Assembly (NCBI RefSeq): GCF_040096355.1
Contig: NZ_JBBMEX010000006.1
Coordinates: forward strand, 119,262 to 183,261
DNA length: 64,000 nucleotides
Source: Maccoyibacter intestinihominis
Lineage (GTDB): Bacteria > Bacillota > Clostridia > Lachnospirales > Lachnospiraceae
Reading direction: 5' to 3'
Below are positions 40,989 through 49,786 of this stretch, one piece after another. Both the position numbers and the translations under genes were made by a program. How positions within the stretch are numbered: the stretch's first letter is position 1; each line of letters starts with the position of its first letter. The notes under the pieces are model-generated. The model saw only the letters and a list, made by a program, of their open reading frames with translations, was not told the DNA's origin and made no database searches.

Positions 40989-42221
40989 CTATTTCTCTAC
41001 GGAACTGCCTGCTAAATATCCGGTTGACCATGCGATCTGTAAGTTGAATCCACCGGTATAGGCATCCACATCAATAACCTCTCCGGCAAAGTAGAGTCCC
41101 TTCACTAATTTTGACTGCATCGTGGATGGGTCGATATTCTTGACGGCAACTCCGCCTCTGGTAATGATTGCTTCGTTATAATCACGAAGACCGGTCAGTG
41201 TCATTGGAAAATGCTTGATACAATTTACTAACCTTCTGCGCTCTTCTTTCGTGATCTCGTTGATCTTTTTCTCCGGCGTGATCCCGCTCAATGAGACCAT
41301 GACCGATATCATTTTGGCCGGAAGCAGACCGGAAAGTACATTTTTAAACTGTCGGTTTTTATTTTCTTCAAAGTCCCTTAAGATCCGGGCATCTAGTTTT
41401 TCTTCCGATAATGCCGGCTTTAAATCAATCTCCATGGCAAGTTCTTTTTTTCGGATCTTGTCATTTACGACACTGCTTGCACTTAAGATCAAAGGTCCGC
41501 TGACTCCAAAATGGGTAAACAGCATTTCCCCAAATTCTTCAAACAATACTTTTTTTCCGTCTTTGATCTTTACTTCTACATTTTTTAAAGACAGTCCCTG
41601 CATCTGCATACAGTAGTCTTCTTTTACGGTCATAGGAACTAAAGATGGGGACAATGGTGCGATCGTGTGTCCGCTCTTTTTTGCAAAACGGTATCCGTCT
41701 CCGGTAGAACCTGTTGTCTGATAGGAATATCCTCCGGTTGCTATGATGACTGCATCTGCCGGACAAGTTGTCCCATTGGATGTCTTTACACCACGGACTT
41801 TTCCCTCTTCTATCTCAAGATGTTCTGCCTTTGTATGGAGTCTTACGGTAACTCCTTTATTTTTTAAAGTCCGCTGCAGGGTTGCAATGACATCCGAGGA
41901 ATGATCCGATACCGGAAATACCCGGTTGCCACGTTCTGTTTTTGTTGGCATTCCATGCTCTTCAAAAAAATCTATAACACGGAAATTGTCATAGCCATAG
42001 ATGGCGCTATACAAAAATTTTGCATTCCTTGGTATGTTTTCAAAGATTTCCGATGTCTCACAGGCATTTGTCAGATTGCATCTGCCTTTTCCCGTGATAT
42101 ATATTTTTTTACCCAGTTTTTCATTTTGTTCTAATATCGTAACCTGATGCCCTGCATCCACTGCTCCGAGTGCTGCAAACATTCCTGCCGCACCGCCGCC
42201 GATGATGATGACTTTACTCAT
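40989..42221 (-). CDS. HI0933-family NAD(P)/FAD-dependent oxidoreductase
   Basis: This 410-residue flavoprotein has the dinucleotide-binding start IIGGGAAGMFAALGA, the family motif GKGRCNLTNA, ATGGYSYQTTGSTGDGY in the middle and the C-terminal FAD-contacting GEVIDVDAYTGGFNLQ. These define the HI0933/YhiN (BaiN-like) family, whose physiological substrate is unsettled. No signal peptide. It overlaps the MurR/RpiR regulator by eight bases, so the two are co-transcribed, and it might act on a substrate linked to that regulator's signal. Confidence 0.92.
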   Translation of the reverse strand: MSKVIIIGGGAAGMFAALGAVDAGHQVTILEQNEKLGKKIYITGKGRCNLTNACETSEIFENIPRNAKFLYSAIYGYDNFRVIDFFEEHGMPTKTERGNRVFPVSDHSSDVIATLQRTLKNKGVTVRLHTKAEHLEIEEGKVRGVKTSNGTTCPADAVIIATGGYSYQTTGSTGDGYRFAKKSGHTIAPLSPSLVPMTVKEDYCMQMQGLSLKNVEVKIKDGKKVLFEEFGEMLFTHFGVSGPLILSASSVVNDKIRKKELAMEIDLKPALSEEKLDARILRDFEENKNRQFKNVLSGLLPAKMISVMVSLSGITPEKKINEITKEERRRLVNCIKHFPMTLTGLRDYNEAIITRGGVAVKNIDPSTMQSKLVKGLYFAGEVIDVDAYTGGFNLQIAWSTGYLAGSSVEK

Positions 42222-43140
42222 TTTTTTCTCCTAATCTGGTATATCGCATTTTCATGGAATCATCAATATAGTTGATCTCGTCATTTTCATAGACCTGATA
42301 TTCATCCCAGATATCTTCTAACATTTCAAGCGTATTGACTACTTCGCCCTGTTTTTTCATGCAGAGTGCAACGATCAATGCATTGATGACAGAAAGCGGT
42401 GCCACGAGTGAATCTACGATGGATGCCATATCACTCTTTGCGATCAGATTACAGGAGGAATACAGATTCATCGGTGAATGTACGCTGTCTGTAAGCGTGA
42501 TCACTTTTGCACTCCGGTTGTTTGCAAATTCCATTGCCTTTAGAGTACGCATGGAATATCTCGGAAAACTGATCCCGATGATCACATCGTCCTTGCTGAT
42601 ACGCACCATCTGTTCAAACAGCTCACTCGAACTGTTCGTAGACAGCAGACGTACATCGTCAAACATCATATTTAAATAAAATGCAAAAAATCCTGCAAGC
42701 GGTGCACAACTGCGGATACCCACAATATATATCCGTTTTGCATTTAAGATCGTCTCTACTGCCATATCAAAGGCGTTCGGATCTATCATCTCTATCGATT
42801 CTTTGATCCTTTCCGCGTCTGACTGGAGAACAGATTCTAAGATTTTTGACTGACTGATCCGTCCATAAGCCACCTCCATCCGCTGTACGGAATTGAGCTT
42901 ATTGCGCACCAGTTCCTCTAATGCTTTTTGAAAATCCGGATATCCCTTATATCCGAGATGTGTTGCAAAACGCACAACCGTTGATTCACTGACTCCGACC
43001 ACCTCGCCTAATTTGGCTGCCGTTAGAAAAACTGCCTTATCATAATTATCTGTGATATAACTTGCAAGAAGTTTTTGTCCTTTGCTCAGTGTGCTGTACG
43101 CTTCATTGATCCGATTACTTAAATCGTTACTATTCCCCAT
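42214..43140 (-). CDS. MurR/RpiR family transcriptional regulator
   Basis: This 308-residue regulator has an N-terminal helix-turn-helix of the RpiR type (about 1-85, with KLGEVVGVSESTVVRFATHLGYKGYPDFQ; key part VSESTVVRF) and a SIS domain (about 120-250) with IYIVGIRSCAPLAGF and GISFPRYSMRTL that would bind a phosphosugar. The C-terminal 40 residues are extra and charged. A 20-base perfect dyad lies 30 bases upstream of its start and could be its own operator. The regulated sugar is unknown; the downstream gene is a flavoprotein, with no sugar genes nearby. Confidence 0.9.
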   Translation of the reverse strand: MGNSNDLSNRINEAYSTLSKGQKLLASYITDNYDKAVFLTAAKLGEVVGVSESTVVRFATHLGYKGYPDFQKALEELVRNKLNSVQRMEVAYGRISQSKILESVLQSDAERIKESIEMIDPNAFDMAVETILNAKRIYIVGIRSCAPLAGFFAFYLNMMFDDVRLLSTNSSSELFEQMVRISKDDVIIGISFPRYSMRTLKAMEFANNRSAKVITLTDSVHSPMNLYSSCNLIAKSDMASIVDSLVAPLSVINALIVALCMKKQGEVVNTLEMLEDIWDEYQVYENDEINYIDDSMKMRYTRLGEKNE

Positions 43141-43170
43141 AAGAAAACCGCCTTATCTCTATTGTAGACA

Positions 43171-43190
43171 GGATCATTTTGCTATGATCC
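43171..43190. promoter_or_regulatory. Operator-like dyad upstream of the MurR/RpiR gene
   Basis: GGATCAT and ATGATCC flank a six-base spacer, a perfect seven-base dyad, 30 bases before the start of the regulator gene. It may be an autoregulatory site. Confidence 0.5.
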
Positions 43191-43212
43191 TTCAAAAATT
43201 TTGTTATAACCC

Positions 43213-43250
43213 AAAAAGGTGCCTTGGCTCTCGCCAAAACACCTTTTATT
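43213..43250 (-). terminator. Terminator of the decarboxylase operon
   Basis: On the minus strand AAAAGGTG...TTGGC, GAGA loop, GCCAA...CACCTTTTT forms a long stem with a small internal bulge and ends in five T. Confidence 0.85.
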
Positions 43251-43280
43251 TTAATTCATTTTCTCATTTTTTACAATAGC

Positions 43281-44699
43281 TTATACAGGATATGCTCCAT
43301 TTTTTGTATCAGCAATATTCTGATCTACTTTTGTCTGCTGAGCCTCACGATATTTAAAGAAGTCTGTAGCCACCTGTGGGAATAATGCATAGGTAAGGAC
43401 ATCCTCATCCTGCTGTTTCCACTGTTTCATCTCTGCCTCTAATTTATCTAATTCAGGCTCTAAGAGATCTGCCGGACGGCAGGTAATTGCATTCTTCTTC
43501 TCTTCGCCAAGTACTTTGTCTACGATTTCCGGATTGAATGGTTTTACAGTCTGTCCGTATTTTCCTAAAAGTACGTCTTTTGTCTCTTTGGTTGCAACTT
43601 TGTAACGCTCGCCCATTAATACGTTAAATACAGCCTGTGTACCAACAATCTGGGAAGATGGTGTTACAAGTGGTGGCTCACCAAGGTCTTTACGAACGCG
43701 TGGTACTTCTGCAAGTACTTCTTCGTATTTATCTTCTTTACCCTGCTCTTTTAACTGGGAGATCAGGTTGGATAACATACCACCCGGTACCTGATATAAC
43801 AGAGTCTTGATGTTTACGCCTAATACCTTTGGATTCATCAGTCCGCTCTCTAATGCTTCTTCTCTCATCGGACGGAAGTAATCAGCAATCTCAGCTAATT
43901 TTGTCTGATCTAATCCTGTATCAAATTCTGTACCCTTGAATGCTTCTACCATAACCTCTGTTGCAGGCTGGGATGTTCCTAATGCAAATGGAGAGATTGC
44001 GGTATCGATGATGTCGCATCCTGCTTCTACTGCTTTCATGTAAGTCATGGAAGCTACACCGGATGTATAGTGTGTATGAAGCTCGATTGGGAGTGAAGTT
44101 GCATCTTTTAATGCCTGTACTAACTCAGTTGCCTTTGTAGGTACTAAAAGTCCTGCCATATCCTTGATACATAAGGAATCAGCTCCCATATCCTCTACTC
44201 TCTTTGCCATATCCATCCAGTAATCTAAGGTATATGCATCTCCTAAGGTGTAGGAAAGTGCTACCTGTGCATGGCCTTTTTCTTTGTTACATGCTGTAAC
44301 AGCGGTCTGTAAGTTACGGATATCATTTAAACAATCGAAGATACGGATGATGTCGATTCCGTTTGCGATAGATTTCTGTACGAAATACTCTACCACATCA
44401 TCTGCGTATGGACGGTATCCTAAGATGTTCTGTCCACGGAATAACATCTGTAATTTTGTATTTTTAAATCCATCTCTTAATTTTCTAAGACGATCCCATG
44501 GATCTTCTTTTAAGAAACGGAGAGATGCATCAAATGTTGCACCACCCCAGCACTCTACTGCATGATAACCAACCTGATCCATTTTATCTACGATCGGGAG
44601 CATCTGCTCAGTAGTCATTCTGGTTGCGATCAAAGACTGATGTGCATCACGCAGGACAGTCTCTGTAATTTTTAATGGTTTTTTGGTCACTTCTGCCAT
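43281..44699 (-). CDS. oadA: Oxaloacetate decarboxylase alpha / 5S-type carboxyltransferase subunit
   Basis: This 472-residue protein is the carboxyltransferase that moves CO2 between oxaloacetate/pyruvate and biotin. Recognised parts are ITETVLRDAHQSLIATRM, ECWGGATFDASLRFL, the metal-binding ELHTHYTSGVA, and CIKDMAGLL with the lysine that is carboxylated in relatives. A conserved PYC_OADA region follows to about 440. It has no C-terminal biotinyl domain; the biotin carrier is a separate gene, as in transcarboxylase (5S subunit). GGAGGAG precedes the ATG. It is the last gene of the operon. Confidence 0.93.
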   Translation of the reverse strand: MAEVTKKPLKITETVLRDAHQSLIATRMTTEQMLPIVDKMDQVGYHAVECWGGATFDASLRFLKEDPWDRLRKLRDGFKNTKLQMLFRGQNILGYRPYADDVVEYFVQKSIANGIDIIRIFDCLNDIRNLQTAVTACNKEKGHAQVALSYTLGDAYTLDYWMDMAKRVEDMGADSLCIKDMAGLLVPTKATELVQALKDATSLPIELHTHYTSGVASMTYMKAVEAGCDIIDTAISPFALGTSQPATEVMVEAFKGTEFDTGLDQTKLAEIADYFRPMREEALESGLMNPKVLGVNIKTLLYQVPGGMLSNLISQLKEQGKEDKYEEVLAEVPRVRKDLGEPPLVTPSSQIVGTQAVFNVLMGERYKVATKETKDVLLGKYGQTVKPFNPEIVDKVLGEEKKNAITCRPADLLEPELDKLEAEMKQWKQQDEDVLTYALFPQVATDFFKYREAQQTKVDQNIADTKNGAYPV

Positions 44700-44711
44700 G
44701 ATTTTCTCCTC

Positions 44712-45860
44712 CTATATTCCAAAGATTGCCATAAATACACCGGCAGCTACTGCTGTACCGATAACTCCGGCAACGTTTGGTCCCATTGCATGCATAAGTA
44801 AAAAGTTCGTCGGGTCCTCTTCTGCTCCAACCTTCTGGGATACACGAGCAGCCATAGGTACTGCAGATACACCGGCAGAACCGATCAATGGATTGATCTT
44901 ACCTTTTGTAACCCAGCATAATACTTTACCGAAAAGTACACCTGCTGCTGTACCAAATACGAAAGCTACAAGTCCGAGAATTACAATCTTAATGGTTGTA
45001 ATATTTAAGAATGCCTCTGCACTTGTGGTAGCTCCTACGGAAGTACCAAGTAAGATAACTACGATATACATCAATGCGTTAGATGCAGTATCTGTTAACT
45101 GACGTACTACTCCGGACTCACGGAACAGGTTACCTAACATCAGCATACCAACTAACGGTGCTGTGGTAGGAAGGATTAAACATACAATTGTAGTAACGAT
45201 AACAGGGAATAAGATTCTCTCTAATTTAGAAACCGGTCTTAAATTCTCCATTTTGATCGCACGTTCTTTTTTCGTTGTGAATAATTTCATAACAGGTGGC
45301 TGAATGATCGGCACTAATGCCATATAGGAATATGCTGCCACCGCAATTGGTCCTAACAGACCTGTCTGTCCAAGTTTTCCTGCAAGGAAAATGGAAGTCG
45401 GACCGTCGGCTCCACCGATGATGGATACTGCGGCTGCTGACTTATCATTGAATCCCATCAGGATTGCAAGGAAGTAAGCTGAGAAAATACCGAACTGTGC
45501 TGCTGCTCCGAGCAGGAAACTGATCGGATTCGCGATCAGCGGTCCAAAGTCTGTCATTGCTCCGACTCCGAGGAAAATCAGAGACGGTAATATTGACCAC
45601 TCATCTAAGATATAAAAATAGTGTAACAAACCACCTACGCCGTTACTTGCCTCTTCCGGGCTGATAATGATATCCGGATAGATATTTACCAGCAACATAC
45701 CAAATGCGATCGGAACTAACAGTAATGGCTCATATTCTTTCTTGATTGCCAGAAACAGGAATAAAAATGCTACGGCAATCATAACAAAGTTGCCCCATGT
45801 CAGATTCAAAAATGCTGTCTGGTGCAGGAGGTTTGACATTGTTTCTCCTACGTAACTCAT
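44712..45860 (-). CDS. oadB: Sodium-ion-translocating decarboxylase subunit beta
   Basis: This 382-residue membrane protein decarboxylates carboxybiotin and exports Na+. It has about nine or more hydrophobic segments and the family motif SIIGGADGPTSIFLAGKLG together with GVGAMTDFGPLIANP in the first half and AARVSQKVG and FLLMHAMGPNVAGVIG in the second half. It is common to oxaloacetate, methylmalonyl-CoA, glutaconyl-CoA and malonate decarboxylases, so it does not fix the substrate. It lies between the biotin carrier and oadA genes. Confidence 0.95.
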   Translation of the reverse strand: MSYVGETMSNLLHQTAFLNLTWGNFVMIAVAFLFLFLAIKKEYEPLLLVPIAFGMLLVNIYPDIIISPEEASNGVGGLLHYFYILDEWSILPSLIFLGVGAMTDFGPLIANPISFLLGAAAQFGIFSAYFLAILMGFNDKSAAAVSIIGGADGPTSIFLAGKLGQTGLLGPIAVAAYSYMALVPIIQPPVMKLFTTKKERAIKMENLRPVSKLERILFPVIVTTIVCLILPTTAPLVGMLMLGNLFRESGVVRQLTDTASNALMYIVVILLGTSVGATTSAEAFLNITTIKIVILGLVAFVFGTAAGVLFGKVLCWVTKGKINPLIGSAGVSAVPMAARVSQKVGAEEDPTNFLLMHAMGPNVAGVIGTAVAAGVFMAIFGI

Positions 45861-45880
45861 AATTAATCCTCCTGGCTTTC

Positions 45881-46237
45881 TTAATTCATGGTTGCAAGTA
45901 ATGCACCTGCTTCAATATGATCTCCAACTGCAACTTCAATGCTTGCAACAGTTCCGTCCTGTGGTGCAACAACCGGAGTCTCCATTTTCATTACCTCTAA
46001 TACTAAGATCGCATCGCCTCTCTTAACGGCTGTGCCAGGTTCTGCCTCAATTTTGAATACTTTTCCGGCTGCACCTGCTTCAATCTTAACACTTCCTGCG
46101 CCTGCTGCCGGAGCTGCTGCCGGTGCTGCTGCTGCTGGAGCGGCTTTTCTTGGAGCTGCTGTAGGTGCTGCTGCTCCTGTTTCTTCTACAGTAACATCAT
46201 AAACATTTCCATTTACGGTAATTGTATAGCTTTTCAT
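45881..46237 (-). CDS. Biotin carboxyl carrier protein (decarboxylase gamma/1.3S type)
   Basis: This 118-residue carrier has a short N-terminal region (SYTITVNGNVYDVTVEE), an alanine/proline-rich flexible linker (about 22-47) and a biotinyl domain with the biotinylation motif EVMKMET, target K84. Such a carrier swings between the carboxyltransferase and the membrane pump. It is the only biotin carrier in the operon although two carboxyltransferase genes flank it. Related to GcdC/MmdC and the 1.3S transcarboxylase subunit. Confidence 0.95.
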   Translation of the reverse strand: MKSYTITVNGNVYDVTVEETGAAAPTAAPRKAAPAAAAPAAAPAAGAGSVKIEAGAAGKVFKIEAEPGTAVKRGDAILVLEVMKMETPVVAPQDGTVASIEVAVGDHIEAGALLATMN

Positions 46238-46261
46238 CTTAATTTCCTCCTAAATTTGCGA

Positions 46262-46966
46262 TTAATATCTTCTCTTGATGGAACGCACTACAAAATCATC
46301 TGTAGATGTTCCTGTGGATGCTGCAATTGCTGCAGCGATAACAGCGATCAGTTCTGTGTTATCCTGCTGTTCTGCCGGAATATCCTGTACTGTCTCTTTT
46401 ACAGCATTTTCGGTCTGTCCTGCTTTTTTCTTGCTTTCAAGATATGGGAAGATCTTGAAGCAGGAAATAACTAAGCTGATTAAGATCAATACTGCAAATA
46501 CAGTTCCCATTCCCATGAGTGTATTCATACCGGCCTTGCTCATCTTTTCACCAAGTGAGTAAACCTTATCAATTGTTACATCTTCCACTTCCATAGAATA
46601 GTAAGTGTATACATAAGTCAAAATTACTTCACGTTTTTCAAACTCAATGGTCTGTTCACATGTCAGTGTCTTTCCTGATTTTGTAATTTTGAAATCACCG
46701 AGTTCTACATAAGAACCAACACCGGAAGTAGCATCCTCCCATCTGGTAACGATGTTCTTTGTCATTTCGTCATCACTGGCTTCGTACACAGTCTTCTGCT
46801 CATCAGTCATATTTACCAATGTAGCAACGGTATTCTGTGTCACCTGTTTTAACTGGTCATATGTATAGCCATTGTAATCGACAGACTTAGGATCCGTTTT
46901 TCCGCATGCTGTAAGTCCGAGTATCATCAGACACACACTTACCATCAGCAATATTTTCTTCTTCAT
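46262..46966 (-). CDS. OadG family protein with lipoprotein-type N-terminal extension
   Basis: This 234-residue protein ends in an OadG-like part: one membrane helix (MGTVFAVLILISLVISCFKIFPYL; key part TVFAVLILISLVI) followed by a tail with an alanine-rich segment and a C-terminal DDFVVRSIKRRY. OadG (gamma or delta) subunits help assemble the decarboxylase and may bind the carrier. Unusually long for the family, it carries an N-terminal lipoprotein signal (LGLTAC, C21) and about 120 residues of presumed extracytoplasmic domain. ATG 46966 has AAGG eight bases upstream; a GTG three codons earlier is less likely. Confidence 0.85.
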   Translation of the reverse strand: MKKKILLMVSVCLMILGLTACGKTDPKSVDYNGYTYDQLKQVTQNTVATLVNMTDEQKTVYEASDDEMTKNIVTRWEDATSGVGSYVELGDFKITKSGKTLTCEQTIEFEKREVILTYVYTYYSMEVEDVTIDKVYSLGEKMSKAGMNTLMGMGTVFAVLILISLVISCFKIFPYLESKKKAGQTENAVKETVQDIPAEQQDNTELIAVIAAAIAASTGTSTDDFVVRSIKRRY

Positions 46967-46979
46967 AAACTTCACCTTT

Positions 46980-48416
46980 CTATTTCGCTCCGTGTTTTTT
47001 CATCGGCCCTTCTACTTTTTTTGTAAATAACATCTCAAATCCTGCGATTAAGTATTTTCTTGTATCTGCAGGGTTGATGATCAGATCAATATATCCTCTT
47101 CTTGCAGCATTTTCCACATTTGACTGTAATGCTTCATATTCTTTTGCCTTTTCGTCCAAGACATCTGCGGAAGCATCTGCATACATGATCTTAGCTGCCG
47201 ATTTTGCATCCATCATGCCGACTTTTGCATCCGGCCATGCATAGACTAAATCTGCTCCAAGAGATTTTGAGTTCATCATTACATAAGAACTTCCGAATGC
47301 ATCTCCTGTAATGAAGTTAATCTTTGCAGTTGTTGCATTGGCAAATGCGTATGTCATACGGGCAAGTGCCTTTGGAAGACGTTTTTCAGAACATGAAGTC
47401 GCTTTAAATCCTGTTGTATTTGTCATGGAAAGTACCGGGATATCAAATGCGTCACAGTACTGGATAAAGTCTGCTGCTTTTTCGCATCCCTGTGCGGTTA
47501 ATGCTGCTTCAAATTCCTCTGTCCTGTTTCCGTTTTCATCATGCATTACGGTAGCGTTTGCTACTGCACCAACGGTAATTCCGTTTAATTTGATGAATCC
47601 TGTTACCATATCTTTTGCATAACCTTTCTTTGTCTCTACAAAGTTATGGTCATCTGCAATTTCAGAAAGGAAGTATCTTGGATCACCTTTCATGGATTCC
47701 ATGCTCTCACATGCACGGTTTAAATCGTCCGTACACTCGTCCACACGTCCGCTCTCCTCGTTGCATCCCGGAAGAATGGTTACTAATTCGCGGATCTCAG
47801 CAAGGATCTCATCCTCTGTTCCGGCTGCATCTACAACACCTGTGTTTGCTGCCTGGAAGTCAGCTTTTGCTGTATCGCATTTCGATACGTTGTTGTCTGC
47901 AATGGCATCCGGAGAGTTTACGAAAAGTCTTCCTTTTTCTGTCTCCATGTAAGTGAAGTCACATAATGCGGATGCAACGGCAAGTCCACCTCCACAGCTG
48001 CCGAATACGGCACTGATCTGTGGTACAACACCGGAAGCTGCTGTCTGTTTTGCATAAATCTGACCCATTCCTTCCAATGCATCTACAGATTCCTGTAAAC
48101 GGACACCCGCACAGTCTAAAAGACCAATGACCGGTGCACCCATCTTCATTGCCATGTCATAAACAGAAGCAATTTTCTTTGCGTGCATTTCACCGATTGT
48201 TCCACCTAACACGGAAGCGTCCTGGCTGTATACAAATACCAGGTTTTCATCGATTAATCCGTGACCGACAATTACTCCGTCAGAAGGAGTCTTATCTGCA
48301 GTCAGATTAAAATCTGTGCTTCGTGCAGTTACGAGAGAACCAAGCTCTACAAAACTGTTCTCATCCAGTAACTTGGCAATTCGTTGCATTGCTAAGCTAT
48401 TCTTTGTGCTACTCAT
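46980..48416 (-). CDS. Acyl-CoA carboxyltransferase subunit (methylmalonyl-/glutaconyl-CoA decarboxylase alpha type)
   Basis: This 478-residue protein has the two-crotonase-fold carboxyltransferase architecture. Conserved parts are TPSDGVIVGHGLIDENLVFVYSQD (key: DGVIVGHG, YSQDASVLGGTIGE), LLDCAGVRLQESVDALEGMG and SAVFGSCGGGLAVASA, and in the second half NTTGFKATSCSEKR and GDAFGSSYVMMNSKSLGADLVYAWPDAKVGMM. This is the family of PccB, MmdA, GcdA and transcarboxylase 12S, which handle acyl-CoA thioesters. The exact acyl-CoA is not evident. It is the first gene of the operon, behind a promoter with an embedded 22-base palindrome. Confidence 0.9.
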   Translation of the reverse strand: MSSTKNSLAMQRIAKLLDENSFVELGSLVTARSTDFNLTADKTPSDGVIVGHGLIDENLVFVYSQDASVLGGTIGEMHAKKIASVYDMAMKMGAPVIGLLDCAGVRLQESVDALEGMGQIYAKQTAASGVVPQISAVFGSCGGGLAVASALCDFTYMETEKGRLFVNSPDAIADNNVSKCDTAKADFQAANTGVVDAAGTEDEILAEIRELVTILPGCNEESGRVDECTDDLNRACESMESMKGDPRYFLSEIADDHNFVETKKGYAKDMVTGFIKLNGITVGAVANATVMHDENGNRTEEFEAALTAQGCEKAADFIQYCDAFDIPVLSMTNTTGFKATSCSEKRLPKALARMTYAFANATTAKINFITGDAFGSSYVMMNSKSLGADLVYAWPDAKVGMMDAKSAAKIMYADASADVLDEKAKEYEALQSNVENAARRGYIDLIINPADTRKYLIAGFEMLFTKKVEGPMKKHGAK

Positions 48417-48469
48417 TTATTAGCCCTCCATCTATGTATTGAAAATTTTTAAAAAATTTCGCTATGCTA

Positions 48470-48491
48470 ATTGTATTACTTTTAATACAAT
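48470..48491. promoter_or_regulatory. 22-base palindromic operator inside the decarboxylase promoter
   Basis: ATTGTATTA and TAATACAAT are perfect reverse complements around four bases, covering the -10 box and most of the spacer. Its position predicts repression by a dimeric regulator; the 9-4-9 form recalls Rex- or GntR-type sites but matches neither consensus clearly. Confidence 0.7.
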
Positions 48492-48498
48492 ATTTCAA
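48470..48498 (-). promoter_or_regulatory. Sigma-A promoter of the decarboxylase operon
   Basis: Minus strand: TTGAAA (48493-48498), 17 bases, TACAAT (48470-48475), about 53 bases before the first gene. Confidence 0.8.
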
Positions 48499-48557
48499 TA
48501 GTAATTTGTTAAATTTTTCACTAATTTGAATAGACATTTTTTCCAATCTGACGAATT

Positions 48558-49754
48558 TTAAAACAGAAACTTTTCTAAGACGCACTGCAGATACCACCGT
48601 GGCGTTCTTGCGGATACATTTTCCATCGCAACGATCGGATAAGATACTGCTTTTTCCTCTCCGATATAGTACTCTGCTTTTCCGATCACCGTTCCTTTTT
48701 TGACCGGTGCCTGCAATACTTTCTTTGTCGTGCATTTTACGGTCACTTTTTCTTCCTTGTCTTTTAAAACCCGAAGATCCTTTCCTTTTACCCGAACCGG
48801 CATCAGAATCTCTTTGTCAGGATCATAGGAGTTGTCAGCGGCGTTTATGACAGGGACCGTCTCTAATTCTTGTTTGGCTTTGACTTTTACCTTTTCATAA
48901 TGCTCTAAACCGTATTCCATGAGCTTTCTGGTATCTGCCCATTTATAGCTTTTGTTATTCGGCCAGCCGCAGGCAAGCAGTGATACCACAAATGTCCGCT
49001 CCCCTCTTTTTAAGGCTCCGACGTAGCAATAGCCTGCATCCGCGGTAAATCCGGTCTTTCCGGACAGTGCGCCATCCATCATCTGTAAAAAAGCATTGTG
49101 ATTATTACAGGTAAAATTCCGGCTTCTCTCTACATTCTGAAAACTATGCTGTTTTGTCTGTGTAATTTTTAAAAACGTATCGTTTTTGATACAGTAGCTC
49201 ATGATCGTTGCAAGATCTTTTGCCGTGGTTCCATGAGAACCTGTTTCATCTTTTGCGTCTAATCCGTTTGGCGTGATAAAATGTGTATGTTCACATCCTA
49301 ACTCTTTCGCCTTTTCGTTCATCATCTCTGCAAATTTCTCCACACTCCCGCCAACATGCTCGGCGATCGCAACTGCAGAATCGTTATGTGATTCTAACAT
49401 CAGCGAATAGAGCAGGTCTTTTAATAAGAAGGTGTCTTTGGTTGTCATTCCAAGATGGACTTTTGGCATAGACGCGGCATGTTGACTGACGGTTACCGTC
49501 TCGTCTAACCTGCCGCTTTCAATTGCCAGAATGCATGTCATGATCTTTGTGGTGCTGGCATTTGCTAAAAACTGTTCTTCTTCTTTGCCGTAGAGGACTC
49601 TGCCGCTGTCTGCATCCATTAAGACGGCAGACTTGGCATAGAGTCCAAGACTATCCTGATGTTCTTTTGCAAAAACCTCTAACACCACACTTGTTAAGAT
49701 CAGACTGATGCATAGAACGATGATCATCGTTTGCTTGAATGGATTTTTTTTCAC
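48558..49754 (-). CDS. D-alanyl-D-alanine carboxypeptidase (DacF/PBP5-like), copy 1
   Basis: This 398-residue secreted serine peptidase trims the terminal D-Ala from peptidoglycan stem peptides. A signal peptide covers residues 1-29 (cleavage near VFAKE). Active-site motifs are S67-TTK, S-HN in LESHNDSAVAIAEH, and KTG in LSGKTGFTADAG. A C-terminal PBP5-type beta domain follows, with VKCTTKKVLQAPVKKGTVIG. It lies directly downstream of hydA (32 bases) and is probably read from the same transcript, though no functional link is obvious. A second family member is at 55.8-57.0 kb. Confidence 0.93.
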   Translation of the reverse strand: MKKNPFKQTMIIVLCISLILTSVVLEVFAKEHQDSLGLYAKSAVLMDADSGRVLYGKEEEQFLANASTTKIMTCILAIESGRLDETVTVSQHAASMPKVHLGMTTKDTFLLKDLLYSLMLESHNDSAVAIAEHVGGSVEKFAEMMNEKAKELGCEHTHFITPNGLDAKDETGSHGTTAKDLATIMSYCIKNDTFLKITQTKQHSFQNVERSRNFTCNNHNAFLQMMDGALSGKTGFTADAGYCYVGALKRGERTFVVSLLACGWPNNKSYKWADTRKLMEYGLEHYEKVKVKAKQELETVPVINAADNSYDPDKEILMPVRVKGKDLRVLKDKEEKVTVKCTTKKVLQAPVKKGTVIGKAEYYIGEEKAVSYPIVAMENVSARTPRWYLQCVLEKFLF

Positions 49755-49786
49755 TTAACTCATTCTTTCCGTACCGTTTCCATTTA

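Noticed and set aside
43281..46237. Pyruvate carboxylase as the identity of the oadA-like gene
   Set aside because: The protein lacks biotin carboxylase and biotinyl domains and sits with a Na+-pump beta subunit and a separate carrier, so a decarboxylase or transcarboxylase subunit fits better.
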